Positions 35,903 to 43,399 of a DNA stretch of 54,874 bases are shown here, in pieces. The position numbers and the translations under genes are program-made. The stretch is from positions 1 to 54,874 of the forward strand of contig JAFYAW010000010.1 of assembly GCA_017540505.1 (NCBI GenBank), read 5' to 3'. Under the pieces are notes generated by a model. The model was not told where the DNA came from. It searched no databases and saw nothing but the letters and a program-made list of their open reading frames with translations. Source of the stretch: Bacteroidales bacterium (GTDB lineage Bacteria; Bacteroidota; Bacteroidia; Bacteroidales; WCHB1-69). Positions within the stretch are counted from its first letter, which is position 1. Each line of letters opens with the position of its first letter.

Positions 35903-35950
35903 CCGCCCGAAAGAAGAAAAGTAAAAAGTATTAAAAATTAGACGTTTATT

Positions 35951-36220
35951 ATGTATTTGACAACTGAAGTTAAGAAAGAAATTTTCGAACAGTACGGTAA
36001 AAACGCTACGGACACTGGTTCTCCGGAAGCACAAGTTGCCCTGTTCACCCACCGCATCAAGCACCTCACCGAGCATGTGAAGGCCAATGGCGGCGACAAA
36101 GTCACCAAGCGTGCGCTGATCAACCTTGTCGGTAAGAGAAAGAAAATGCTCGAATACCTCAAACAGCAGGATATTGAGCGCTACAGAGCTTTGATCAAGA
36201 AGTTAGGTCTCAGAAAATAG
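35951..36220 (+). CDS. rpsO: 30S ribosomal protein S15
   Basis: An 89-aa primary-binding protein of the 30S platform. It shows DTGSPEAQVALFTHRIKHLTEHVK, the basic KRALINLVGKRKKMLEYLK and the final RYRALIKKLGLRK. The length equals the family norm. It is followed by a terminator and then pnp, the same order as in many bacteria (rpsO-pnp). Confidence 0.98.
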   Translation: MYLTTEVKKEIFEQYGKNATDTGSPEAQVALFTHRIKHLTEHVKANGGDKVTKRALINLVGKRKKMLEYLKQQDIERYRALIKKLGLRK

Positions 36221-36242
36221 TTTTGGGAAAATGTTTTAAAAA

Positions 36243-36272
36243 AGGGCAATTTCTTACAATTGCCTTTTTTTT
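36243..36272 (+). terminator. Terminator between rpsO and pnp
   Basis: GGCAATT, loop TCTTAC, AATTGCC, followed by an eight-base T run (36265-36272). It separates rpsO from pnp, and some read-through is possible because no clear promoter stands before pnp. Confidence 0.85.
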
Positions 36273-36329
36273 AATTATGGCACATGTTGAAGATGTGCTG
36301 ATTTGTTTATTATTTAATTTGAAACCACT

Positions 36330-38690
36330 ATGTTAGGAATAAATACAAGCTTTACATTACCCGATGGTCGTGAAGTGACCATCGAAACGGGCAAGTTGGC
36401 CAAGCAGGCCGACGGTTCCGCCGTTGTGAAAATGGGCAACACCATGATTTTAGCCACTGTATGCTGCAAGAAGGAGGCCGTTGAAGGTACCGACTTCATG
36501 CCGTTGCAGGTGGAATATCAGGAGAAATACGGTGCTTTGGGCCGCATCCCCGGGGGATTCTTCCGTCGTGAGGCCCGTCCTTCCGAGTACGAGATCCTTA
36601 TCGCCCGCCTCGTGGACCGCGCCATCCGCCCGCTGTTCCCCAAGGACTTCCACGCTGAGACGCAGGTCATCGTGACGCTGATTTCCGGCGACAAGAACCA
36701 GCTGCCCGACTGTCTGGCATGTCTGGCCGCCTCTTCGGCCATCGCCGTTTCCAACATCCCCTTCGAATGTCCCATCTCTGAAGTCCGCGTGGGCCGTGTG
36801 AACGGCGAATTCGTCGTCAACCCGACCGTGGAGCAGATGGAGAATTCCGACATCGACATGATTGTGGCCGCTTCCATGGACAACATCATGATGGTGGAAG
36901 GCGAGATGAAGGAGATTTCCGAGGACGACATGGTTGCCGCCCTCAATTTTGCCAAGGACAACATCAAGGTGCAGTGTCAGGCCCAGTTGGATCTGGCCGC
37001 CAAGGTACCCACCGCCAACCCGAAACGCGAATATTGCCACGAGACCAACGACGAGGAGATCCGCGAGCGCATCCAGAAGGAGACCTACGACAAAGTGTAT
37101 GCCGTGGCCAAATCCTTTATGGGCAAGCAGGACCGCAACGAGGCTTTCGACCAGATTTTAGCCGACTTCATGGAGACGATTCCGGAAGAGGAGCGCGCCG
37201 AGAAAGAGGTGATGGTGAAACGCTACTACAGCGATGTGCAGTACCACGCCATGCGCAACATGATTTTGGACGAGCGCATCCGTCTGGACGGTCGTGATTT
37301 GGAGACCATCCGTCCCATCTGGATCGAGACCGACTACCTGCCCGCCGCTCACGGTTCTGCCATCTTCACCCGTGGTGAAACGCAGGCTTTGGCTTCCTGT
37401 ACCCTCGGTACAAAGCTGGACGAGCAGACCATTGACGGTGCTGTGATTGAAGGCTCCAGCCGTTTCATGCTGCACTATAATTTCCCGCCCTACAGCGTAG
37501 GTGAGGTGAAACGTATCGGCAGCACGGGTCGTCGTGAGATCGGTCACGGCAACCTGGCCAAGCGTGCTGTTGCCCCCATGATTCCCTTTGACGATCCTAC
37601 ATTCCCCTATACGGTCCGTATCGTGTCCGACATTCTGGAATCCAACGGCAGTTCTTCCATGGCCACCGTCTGCGCCAGCACCCTCGCCCTGCTCGACTGC
37701 GGCGTGAAGCTCAAAAAGCCCGTGTCTGGTATTGCCATGGGCTTGATTACCGATGAAAAATCCGACAAATATGCCATCTTGTCCGACATCTTGGGTGATG
37801 AGGATCATCTTGGCGACATGGACTTCAAGGTTTGCGGTACGGAAGACGGTATCACCGCCTGCCAGATGGACATCAAGATTCACGGTCTTTCCGCCGAAGT
37901 GATGGCTGAGGCCCTCGCACAGGCCCACCGCGGACGTATGTTCATCCTTGGAAAGATCAAAGAGGCCATGCCGGCTCCGCGTGAGGACTACAAACCGTTC
38001 GTCCCGCGCATCATCCAAATGCAAATCCCGCGCGAATTCATCGGTGCCGTCATCGGACCGGGAGGCAAGATCATCCAAGAGATGCAGCGTGAAACCAACA
38101 CCGTCATCAACATCGAGGAAGTGGGTGAGTTCGGCGTTATCGACATTGCCGCCCCGAACTTGGACAACATCAACGCCGCCATGGATCGCATCAAACTCAT
38201 CTGCACCAAACCGGAAGTGGGCGAGATTTATGAAGGAACGGTCAAGACCATCACCGCCTTTGGTGCATTCGTCGAGTTCCTGCCCGGCACTGACGGTCTG
38301 CTGCATGTGACGGAGATTGCCTACCGCCGCATCGACAATGTGGAAGATGTGTTGAAGGTGGGTGACAAGATCAAAGTCAAACTCATCGAAATCGACGAGA
38401 AGACCGGCAAGTTCAGACTTTCCCACAAGGTGCTTCTGCCGAAGCCGGAGGGCTACACGGATCCCGAGTCCAAGCCGAGAGGCGGAAACCGTGGCGGTCG
38501 TGGCGACCGTGCCCCGCGTGGCAACGGTGACGCTCCTCGCCGCAACAACGACCGCGGTCCGCGTCCGAACCCGCATCGCAACGAGCGTGGTCCGCGCAAC
38601 AACGACCACAGTCAGCACGCCCGTCCGGAAAACAACGAGCCGAAGAGAAACGACTCGGCTGACCTTCCGGATTTTCCCGAGCTTGACTAA
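36330..38690 (+). CDS. pnp: Polynucleotide phosphorylase
   Basis: A phosphorolytic 3'-5' exoribonuclease of 786 aa. Two RNase PH-like domains (about 1-240 and 300-545, with [30 protein letters not shown] and [26 protein letters not shown]) are followed by a KH domain (about 553-615, [15 protein letters not shown]) and an S1 domain (about 625-695, [23 protein letters not shown]). The tail of about 80 residues is rich in Arg, Gly, Asn and Pro ([16 protein letters not shown] and similar), an RGG-like extension absent from E. coli PNPase but common in Bacteroidota. It probably adds RNA affinity. Confidence 0.97.
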   Translation: MLGINTSFTLPDGREVTIETGKLAKQADGSAVVKMGNTMILATVCCKKEAVEGTDFMPLQVEYQEKYGALGRIPGGFFRREARPSEYEILIARLVDRAIRPLFPKDFHAETQVIVTLISGDKNQLPDCLACLAASSAIAVSNIPFECPISEVRVGRVNGEFVVNPTVEQMENSDIDMIVAASMDNIMMVEGEMKEISEDDMVAALNFAKDNIKVQCQAQLDLAAKVPTANPKREYCHETNDEEIRERIQKETYDKVYAVAKSFMGKQDRNEAFDQILADFMETIPEEERAEKEVMVKRYYSDVQYHAMRNMILDERIRLDGRDLETIRPIWIETDYLPAAHGSAIFTRGETQALASCTLGTKLDEQTIDGAVIEGSSRFMLHYNFPPYSVGEVKRIGSTGRREIGHGNLAKRAVAPMIPFDDPTFPYTVRIVSDILESNGSSSMATVCASTLALLDCGVKLKKPVSGIAMGLITDEKSDKYAILSDILGDEDHLGDMDFKVCGTEDGITACQMDIKIHGLSAEVMAEALAQAHRGRMFILGKIKEAMPAPREDYKPFVPRIIQMQIPREFIGAVIGPGGKIIQEMQRETNTVINIEEVGEFGVIDIAAPNLDNINAAMDRIKLICTKPEVGEIYEGTVKTITAFGAFVEFLPGTDGLLHVTEIAYRRIDNVEDVLKVGDKIKVKLIEIDEKTGKFRLSHKVLLPKPEGYTDPESKPRGGNRGGRGDRAPRGNGDAPRRNNDRGPRPNPHRNERGPRNNDHSQHARPENNEPKRNDSADLPDFPELD

Positions 38691-38710
38691 TCACAATCCG
38701 AATATACGCT

Positions 38711-38741
38711 AAAAAGCAGGGTGTTGAGCCCTGCTTTTTTT
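38711..38741 (+). terminator. Terminator after pnp
   Basis: AGCAGGG, loop TGTTGAG, CCCTGCT, then a T run. Strong Rho-independent form. Confidence 0.9.
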
Positions 38742-38769
38742 ATGTGTTAAAGAATAATGGGTAATGATC

Positions 38770-41031
38770 TTATGATTTCAGGAACTCATCGATGGACTGG
38801 GCGGCCCGCTTGCCTGCGCCCATGGCCAGAATGACCGTGGCCGCCCCAGTGACGATGTCGCCACCGGCAAAGATGCCCTTCCGGGAAGTGCGCCCGTCGT
38901 CATCGGCGGTGACACAGCCGTGCCGGTTGATGTCAAGACCATCGGTGGTGGAGGCTATCAGCGGATTTGGAGACGTTCCCACTGCGATGATCACCATATC
39001 CACGTCGAGGGTGAATTCGGAGTCGGGAATGGGGACAGGACGACGGCGTCCGGAGTCATCGGGTTCGCCCAGTTCCATGCGGGTGCACACCATGCCGTTG
39101 ACCCAGCCCTGCTCGTTGCCGAGGATTTTCACCGGATTGCACAGCAGATGGAAGACAACGCCCTCCTCTTTGGCATGATGCACCTCTTCGGCACGGGCGG
39201 GCAGCTCGGCCTCCGAACGGCGGTACACCACATACACGTCTGCGCCCAGGCGTATGGCTGTACGGGCGGCATCCATGGCCACATTGCCACCGCCGACTAC
39301 GGCCACTCGTTTGCCGACGAAATTGGGCGTTTCATGCTCCTTCTTATAGGCGAACAGCAGGTTGTTGCGCGTCAGGAACTCGTTGGCCGAGACCACGCCA
39401 CACAGATTTTCGCCTTCAATATTCATGAAATTGGGGAATCCGGCACCCGTTCCGAGATATACGGCGTCGAAGCCCCATTTGTTCAACAAATCATCCACGG
39501 ATACCGTGCGCCCAATCACCACGTTGCTTTCAAATCGCACGCCTAATTTCTTGATGTTCTCCACCTCATGACGCACCACGGTGTCTTTGGGCAGACGGAA
39601 CGAGGGTATGCCATATACTAACACGCCGCCGAATTCATGCAGTGCCTCGAAGATGGTCACATTATAGCCCTTGATACGCAGCTCCTTGGCGCAGGTAAGT
39701 CCCGACGGGCCACTGCCAATGACCGCCACCTTGTATCCGTTCTCATCCGAATTTTTCGATAGGGTGAAGTTGTTCTGTCGGGACCAGTCGCCGACAAAGC
39801 GTTCCAGTTTCCCAATAGCGATAGGTTCGCCCTTGCGTCCCAGCACGCATTTGCCTTCGCATTGCGTCTCTTGCGGGCACACGCGTCCGCATACGGCGGG
39901 CAGGGCGGAATCCTCGTTGATGATGCGGGCGGCTTCGGCGAAATGGCCTTCGGCCACCTGCTGGATGAATGCCGGTATGTTGATCTGCACAGGGCATCCC
40001 GACACGCACTGGGGCTTTTTGCAATTCAGGCAGCGACGGGCTTCAGCCATGGCTTCCTCCTCATTATACCCCAAACAAACCTCGTCGAAATTGTGCCGGC
40101 GTATTTCTGCAGGCTGCTCACGCACGGGCACGCGACGTGCCGGCGGGATGGAAAGCGGGGCCTGCTCCACGGCGGCATCCATGCACTCACAATGGTGCTC
40201 CGACTCCTTTCGGCCATCAATATGGTCGTACATGGCCTGACGGCGCATACATTCGTCGAAATCAATCAGGGAGGCGTTAAATTCGGGGCCATCCACGCAG
40301 GTGAAGCGGGTCTGACCGCCCACTGTCACGCGGCAGGCACCGCACATGCCCGTGCCGTCCACCATCAGGGCATTCAGGCTTACGATGCAGGGGATATTGA
40401 GCTGGGCGGCCTTCTTTGCCACAAACTTCATCATAATCATCGGGCCGATGGCTGTGATTTCATCGTAGCGATGGCCCTCTCTCTCCACCAAACGGGACAA
40501 AACGTCCGTCACCGTGCCCTTTTCGCCCATGGAACCGTCATCGGTGGCAATATAGAGGTTGTCGGAGACGGGACGCAGTTTCTCAATGTAGAACAGCAGC
40601 GATTTGGTGCGGGCACCGATGATCACGTCACAGTCGAGGCCGTGGGCATACATCCATTTCACCAACGGATAGATAGGTGCGATGCCCACGCCGCCGGCGA
40701 TGAAACAGTAGCGCGTGCGGCGCAACTCGCCGATAGGTCTGTGGATAAAGGCAGAAGGACGGCCCAGAGGTCCCACGATGTCGTGGTAAGACTCGCCCAC
40801 CTGGAAATTCAGCATCTTACGGGTGGAGTGGCCTATTGTCTTCACCACGAGCGTAATCGTACCGTCAAAAAGGTCCGTATCGCTGATAGTCAGCGGGATG
40901 CGTTCGGCTTTCTCATCCGCCTTCACTATGACAAACTGGCCCGGGAGAGCCGCCTGCGCAATCTTGGGGGCTTCCACTTCCAGCAGATAGGTGTCTTGTC
41001 CGAGTTCTTCCTTCTTAATGATTTTATACAT
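38770..41031 (-). CDS. NfnAB-type fused NADH-dependent ferredoxin:NADP+ oxidoreductase
   Basis: A 753-aa fusion. Residues 1 to about 280 form an FNR/PyrK-like flavoprotein (RIPLTISD, GGVGIAPIYPLVKWMYAHG) with a [2Fe-2S] cysteine set (MCGACRVTVGGQTRFTC). Residues from about 330 form a GltD-like part. It has an iron-sulfur N-terminus (CLNCKKPQCVSGCPVQ, CGRVCPQETQCEGKC), an FAD site (GSGPSGLTCAKEL), a pyridine-nucleotide site (VVGGGNVAMDAARTA) and a late GGDIVTGAATVILAMGAGKRAA. The two parts match NfnA and NfnB, which together bifurcate electrons from NADPH to ferredoxin and NAD+. Databases often call the fusion dihydroorotate dehydrogenase/glutamate synthase. No GltB partner is here, so glutamate synthesis is less likely. 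Confidence 0.9.
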   Translation of the reverse strand: MYKIIKKEELGQDTYLLEVEAPKIAQAALPGQFVIVKADEKAERIPLTISDTDLFDGTITLVVKTIGHSTRKMLNFQVGESYHDIVGPLGRPSAFIHRPIGELRRTRYCFIAGGVGIAPIYPLVKWMYAHGLDCDVIIGARTKSLLFYIEKLRPVSDNLYIATDDGSMGEKGTVTDVLSRLVEREGHRYDEITAIGPMIMMKFVAKKAAQLNIPCIVSLNALMVDGTGMCGACRVTVGGQTRFTCVDGPEFNASLIDFDECMRRQAMYDHIDGRKESEHHCECMDAAVEQAPLSIPPARRVPVREQPAEIRRHNFDEVCLGYNEEEAMAEARRCLNCKKPQCVSGCPVQINIPAFIQQVAEGHFAEAARIINEDSALPAVCGRVCPQETQCEGKCVLGRKGEPIAIGKLERFVGDWSRQNNFTLSKNSDENGYKVAVIGSGPSGLTCAKELRIKGYNVTIFEALHEFGGVLVYGIPSFRLPKDTVVRHEVENIKKLGVRFESNVVIGRTVSVDDLLNKWGFDAVYLGTGAGFPNFMNIEGENLCGVVSANEFLTRNNLLFAYKKEHETPNFVGKRVAVVGGGNVAMDAARTAIRLGADVYVVYRRSEAELPARAEEVHHAKEEGVVFHLLCNPVKILGNEQGWVNGMVCTRMELGEPDDSGRRRPVPIPDSEFTLDVDMVIIAVGTSPNPLIASTTDGLDINRHGCVTADDDGRTSRKGIFAGGDIVTGAATVILAMGAGKRAAQSIDEFLKS

Positions 41032-41093
41032 AGATCTATCGTTGATTAGTTATCGTCTATTCTTAACAGCCATGCATAGTATGGGATAATATG

Positions 41094-42299
41094 CTACCCC
41101 AAAATTGATTGGGAAATTGTATCCGCCAGCACCTGCAATTGCTCCACCTGATTCTCTTTCAGAGCCGATTTCAGTGTGACAACAGGTTCCAAAAGGGTGG
41201 TGGATTTCATTTCGCCCAGGATTTTGCGGATCACATTGGCTGCCTGCGGGGCCCACGTGCCATTCTCCACTAAGGCGAATGTCCTGCCCTGCAGGGCGTG
41301 GGCCTGCAGATCCAGCAGGAAGGTCTCCATCGGCGGGAACAGTCCGTTATTGTAGGTGGGAGCGGCCAGCACAATGTGGCTGCAGCGGAACGCTTCCGCC
41401 ACCAGATCCGAAACGTGCGTCACGGAGACATCATACATCCGAATATTGCGTACACCTTTCAAGGCCAAATGGTTAGCCAACAAGGTGGCGGCATTCTCCG
41501 TATGGCCATACGGAGAACCATACACAACCATAACACCCTTCTGTTCGGGTTCATAGCGGCTCCACTGGTCATGTTTATGAATGAAATATTCAAGATTTTC
41601 CCTCCAGATGGGACCGTGCAACGGACATATCATTTGGATATCCAGCGCAGCGGCTTTTTTCAAAAGATTCTGCACCTGGATGCCATATTTTCCGACAATG
41701 TTTGTATAATAACGGCGGGCATCATCCAGCCAATCGCGGTCAAAGTCAAGTTCATCGGCATACAAATTGCCGTTCAACGCGCCGAATGTGCCGAAGGCGT
41801 CAGCGGAGAACAGAATTTTGGCTGAGGTGTCATACGAAACCAGTACCTCCGGCCAATGCACCATAGCAGCCGACACGAACTGGAGTGTATGGTCGTTCAC
41901 TTGGAGGGTATCGCCCTCTTTTACAATCTGCAGCTGGCTTGACAGGTCCATGTCGAAGAACTGTCCGATAAATTTTGCTGCCTGCTGGCTGCAAACGATT
42001 TTAACATTCGGATGACGCAGCAAAACCTCCTTCATCATGGCCAGATGGTCGGGCTCCACGTGATGGATAACCATATAATCCAGATTCTGACCGTTCAGGG
42101 TGGTGTCCAGATTCTCAAGGAATTGCGCACCGACGGAGCTGTCGGCGGTATCCAACAGTGCAGTCTGCTGGCCTGTATAGAGATAGGAGTTGTAGGAAAC
42201 ACCCCGGGGTACGGGCATGACGTTTTCAAAAAGGGCCAGCCGGCGGTCGGAGGCTCCGATATACCAGAGATTCGGTCTTATTTCACGAGCTGTATTCAT
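41094..42299 (-). CDS. FprA-type flavodiiron protein
   Basis: A 401-aa A-type flavoprotein that reduces O2 to water or NO to N2O in anaerobes. The N-terminal metallo-beta-lactamase-like domain carries the diiron ligands HHVEPDH (H80, E82, D84, H85). The C-terminal flavodoxin domain starts near residue 250 with VVYGSPYGHTENAATLLA and continues in APTYNNGLFPPMETFLLDL and WAPQAANVIRKIL. There is no rubredoxin fusion, so an external electron donor is needed. The next gene downstream is the Nfn fusion, a natural supplier of reduced carriers. The 62-base gap has no clear promoter, so the two may be one operon. Confidence 0.93.
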   Translation of the reverse strand: MNTAREIRPNLWYIGASDRRLALFENVMPVPRGVSYNSYLYTGQQTALLDTADSSVGAQFLENLDTTLNGQNLDYMVIHHVEPDHLAMMKEVLLRHPNVKIVCSQQAAKFIGQFFDMDLSSQLQIVKEGDTLQVNDHTLQFVSAAMVHWPEVLVSYDTSAKILFSADAFGTFGALNGNLYADELDFDRDWLDDARRYYTNIVGKYGIQVQNLLKKAAALDIQMICPLHGPIWRENLEYFIHKHDQWSRYEPEQKGVMVVYGSPYGHTENAATLLANHLALKGVRNIRMYDVSVTHVSDLVAEAFRCSHIVLAAPTYNNGLFPPMETFLLDLQAHALQGRTFALVENGTWAPQAANVIRKILGEMKSTTLLEPVVTLKSALKENQVEQLQVLADTISQSILG

Positions 42300-42332
42300 G
42301 TTTTACTATTATATATTATTGTATAAAAAACG

Positions 42333-42743
42333 TCATTTCGTTTCTTCTTGTTTTCTGATTTCCTCATTCTCTTTTTTCAGCACTATTACTTCCACGATGG
42401 CGTATAGGAAATAGATAATCAGGAAAGCAATGGCAAAACGCCACGCATCTTTCTTGTTTAAAACCATATACAGCACCAGAAACAGGAGGCAGGAGAGGAG
42501 TTTCACTACGCGGGAGAGCATATAGTTGGATACAAACTGCTTTCCCGCTTTCCCACTGCTGTCGCGCAACACGATGTAAAGGGAGAACAGGGTGATGATC
42601 AGGAAGAAAAGTACGATGAATGGCAGTGCTGGTGACGCATACGCGGGGCATAGCCATTGGAACAGGACTGTCAGGGCGGCCACCACCACCGAGAACACCA
42701 GAATGCGGAACGAGAATTTCTTAATGGGTATCTTCTGGCTCAT
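42333..42743 (-). CDS. Hypothetical membrane protein of the AtpI region (136 aa)
   Basis: Four hydrophobic helices (ILVFSVVVAALTVLFQWL, ALPFIVLFFLIITLFSLYIVL, VVKLLSCLLFLVLYMVL, AFLIIYFLYAIVEVIVL) and a charged tail (KKENEEIRKQEETK). The first 23 bases overlap the atpZ-like gene. In Bacteroidota a protein of this type usually sits between atpZ and atpB and may act in assembly of the F0 ring. Here the following gene is the flavodiiron protein. The family link rests on position, length and topology. Confidence 0.7.
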   Translation of the reverse strand: MSQKIPIKKFSFRILVFSVVVAALTVLFQWLCPAYASPALPFIVLFFLIITLFSLYIVLRDSSGKAGKQFVSNYMLSRVVKLLSCLLFLVLYMVLNKKDAWRFAIAFLIIYFLYAIVEVIVLKKENEEIRKQEETK

Positions 42744-42972
42744 GTTTGCTCTTTTTAGTAGGGGTTACACCTTTGATCATCAAATAGATGGCAATCGCAA
42801 CCGAGCCTAAGGAGCCAATCAGGGTAAGCAAGGGCAGCGTTCCCAACATCTTATCCAACTTCACACCACCGAAAACACCTATCAGCACAATCACACCCAT
42901 TTCGATGGCGAGATTGGAGTAATAGGCATACTTTGCCAGAGGGGAATCCTTCTTGATGGGCGGTTGCGGCAT
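42721..42972 (-). CDS. AtpZ/AtpI family protein
   Basis: An 83-aa protein with two helices: KYAYYSNLAIEMGVIVLIGVFGGVKLDKMLG and LLTLIGSLGSVAIAIYLMIKGV, the AtpZ layout, where LD after the first helix is typical. AtpZ and AtpI form a complex linked to Mg/Ca handling and F0 assembly in other bacteria. It starts five bases after the bactofilin stop. No ATP synthase subunit gene is in this window. Confidence 0.82.
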   Translation of the reverse strand: MPQPPIKKDSPLAKYAYYSNLAIEMGVIVLIGVFGGVKLDKMLGTLPLLTLIGSLGSVAIAIYLMIKGVTPTKKSKHEPEDTH

Positions 42973-42977
42973 CGGTG

Positions 42978-43358
42978 CTATTTCCTTTCGGGCTGGGGTG
43001 CGACGGGCGTCTTCGATGTCTGCATTTTGCAGTTGCCGGAAAACTCGGCACCCGGTTCGATGGCGATTTTACCCACCACAATGTTGCCCAGCAGTTTGGC
43101 GGACGACTTCAGTGTCATGAGGTCGCTCACATTCAGAGTCTCGGCCTTCACCGTACCCTCGATTTCAACACTGTTGCACGTGATGTTGCCCTCCACCAGA
43201 CCGTTGCGTCCGATGATGATTTTGGACTTGGATGTCACATTACCCTTCACATGTCCGTCAATGCGGCAGTCGCTGTTGGTGACGACGCTGCCCTCTACCT
43301 GCGTTCCTTGTGCAATCATGTTGACCGCACCTAAATCTCTGATTTCGTTGTCTTTCAT
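42978..43358 (-). CDS. Bactofilin (polymer-forming cytoskeletal protein)
   Basis: The start at 43358 (MKDNEIRDLG) is preferred over a more upstream in-frame codon. The 126-aa protein is one bactofilin beta-helix domain: MIAQGTQVEGSVVTNSDCRIDGHVKGNVTSKSKIIIGRNGLVEGNI, with regular repeats of V-G-x-I and IEG turns, then a short Pro-rich tail (TSKTPVAPQPERK). Bactofilins self-assemble into filaments on the inner membrane and guide cell-wall enzymes. It lies in one operon with the PorW-type gene upstream and atpZ downstream. Confidence 0.92.
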   Translation of the reverse strand: MKDNEIRDLGAVNMIAQGTQVEGSVVTNSDCRIDGHVKGNVTSKSKIIIGRNGLVEGNITCNSVEIEGTVKAETLNVSDLMTLKSSAKLLGNIVVGKIAIEPGAEFSGNCKMQTSKTPVAPQPERK

Positions 43359-43399
43359 ACTATCTTTTTTTTCTGTTCGTAACAATTATTATTTCTATT

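Noticed and set aside
37158-38618. Long minus-strand open frame opposite pnp
   Set aside because: Antisense shadow of pnp with low-information Val/Asp/His-rich sequence and no domain.
38770-41031. Reading the fusion as glutamate synthase small subunit plus dihydroorotate dehydrogenase electron-transfer subunit
   Set aside because: No gltB or pyrD lies nearby, and the N-to-C order of domains fits the Nfn pair better. The older names stem from domain similarity.
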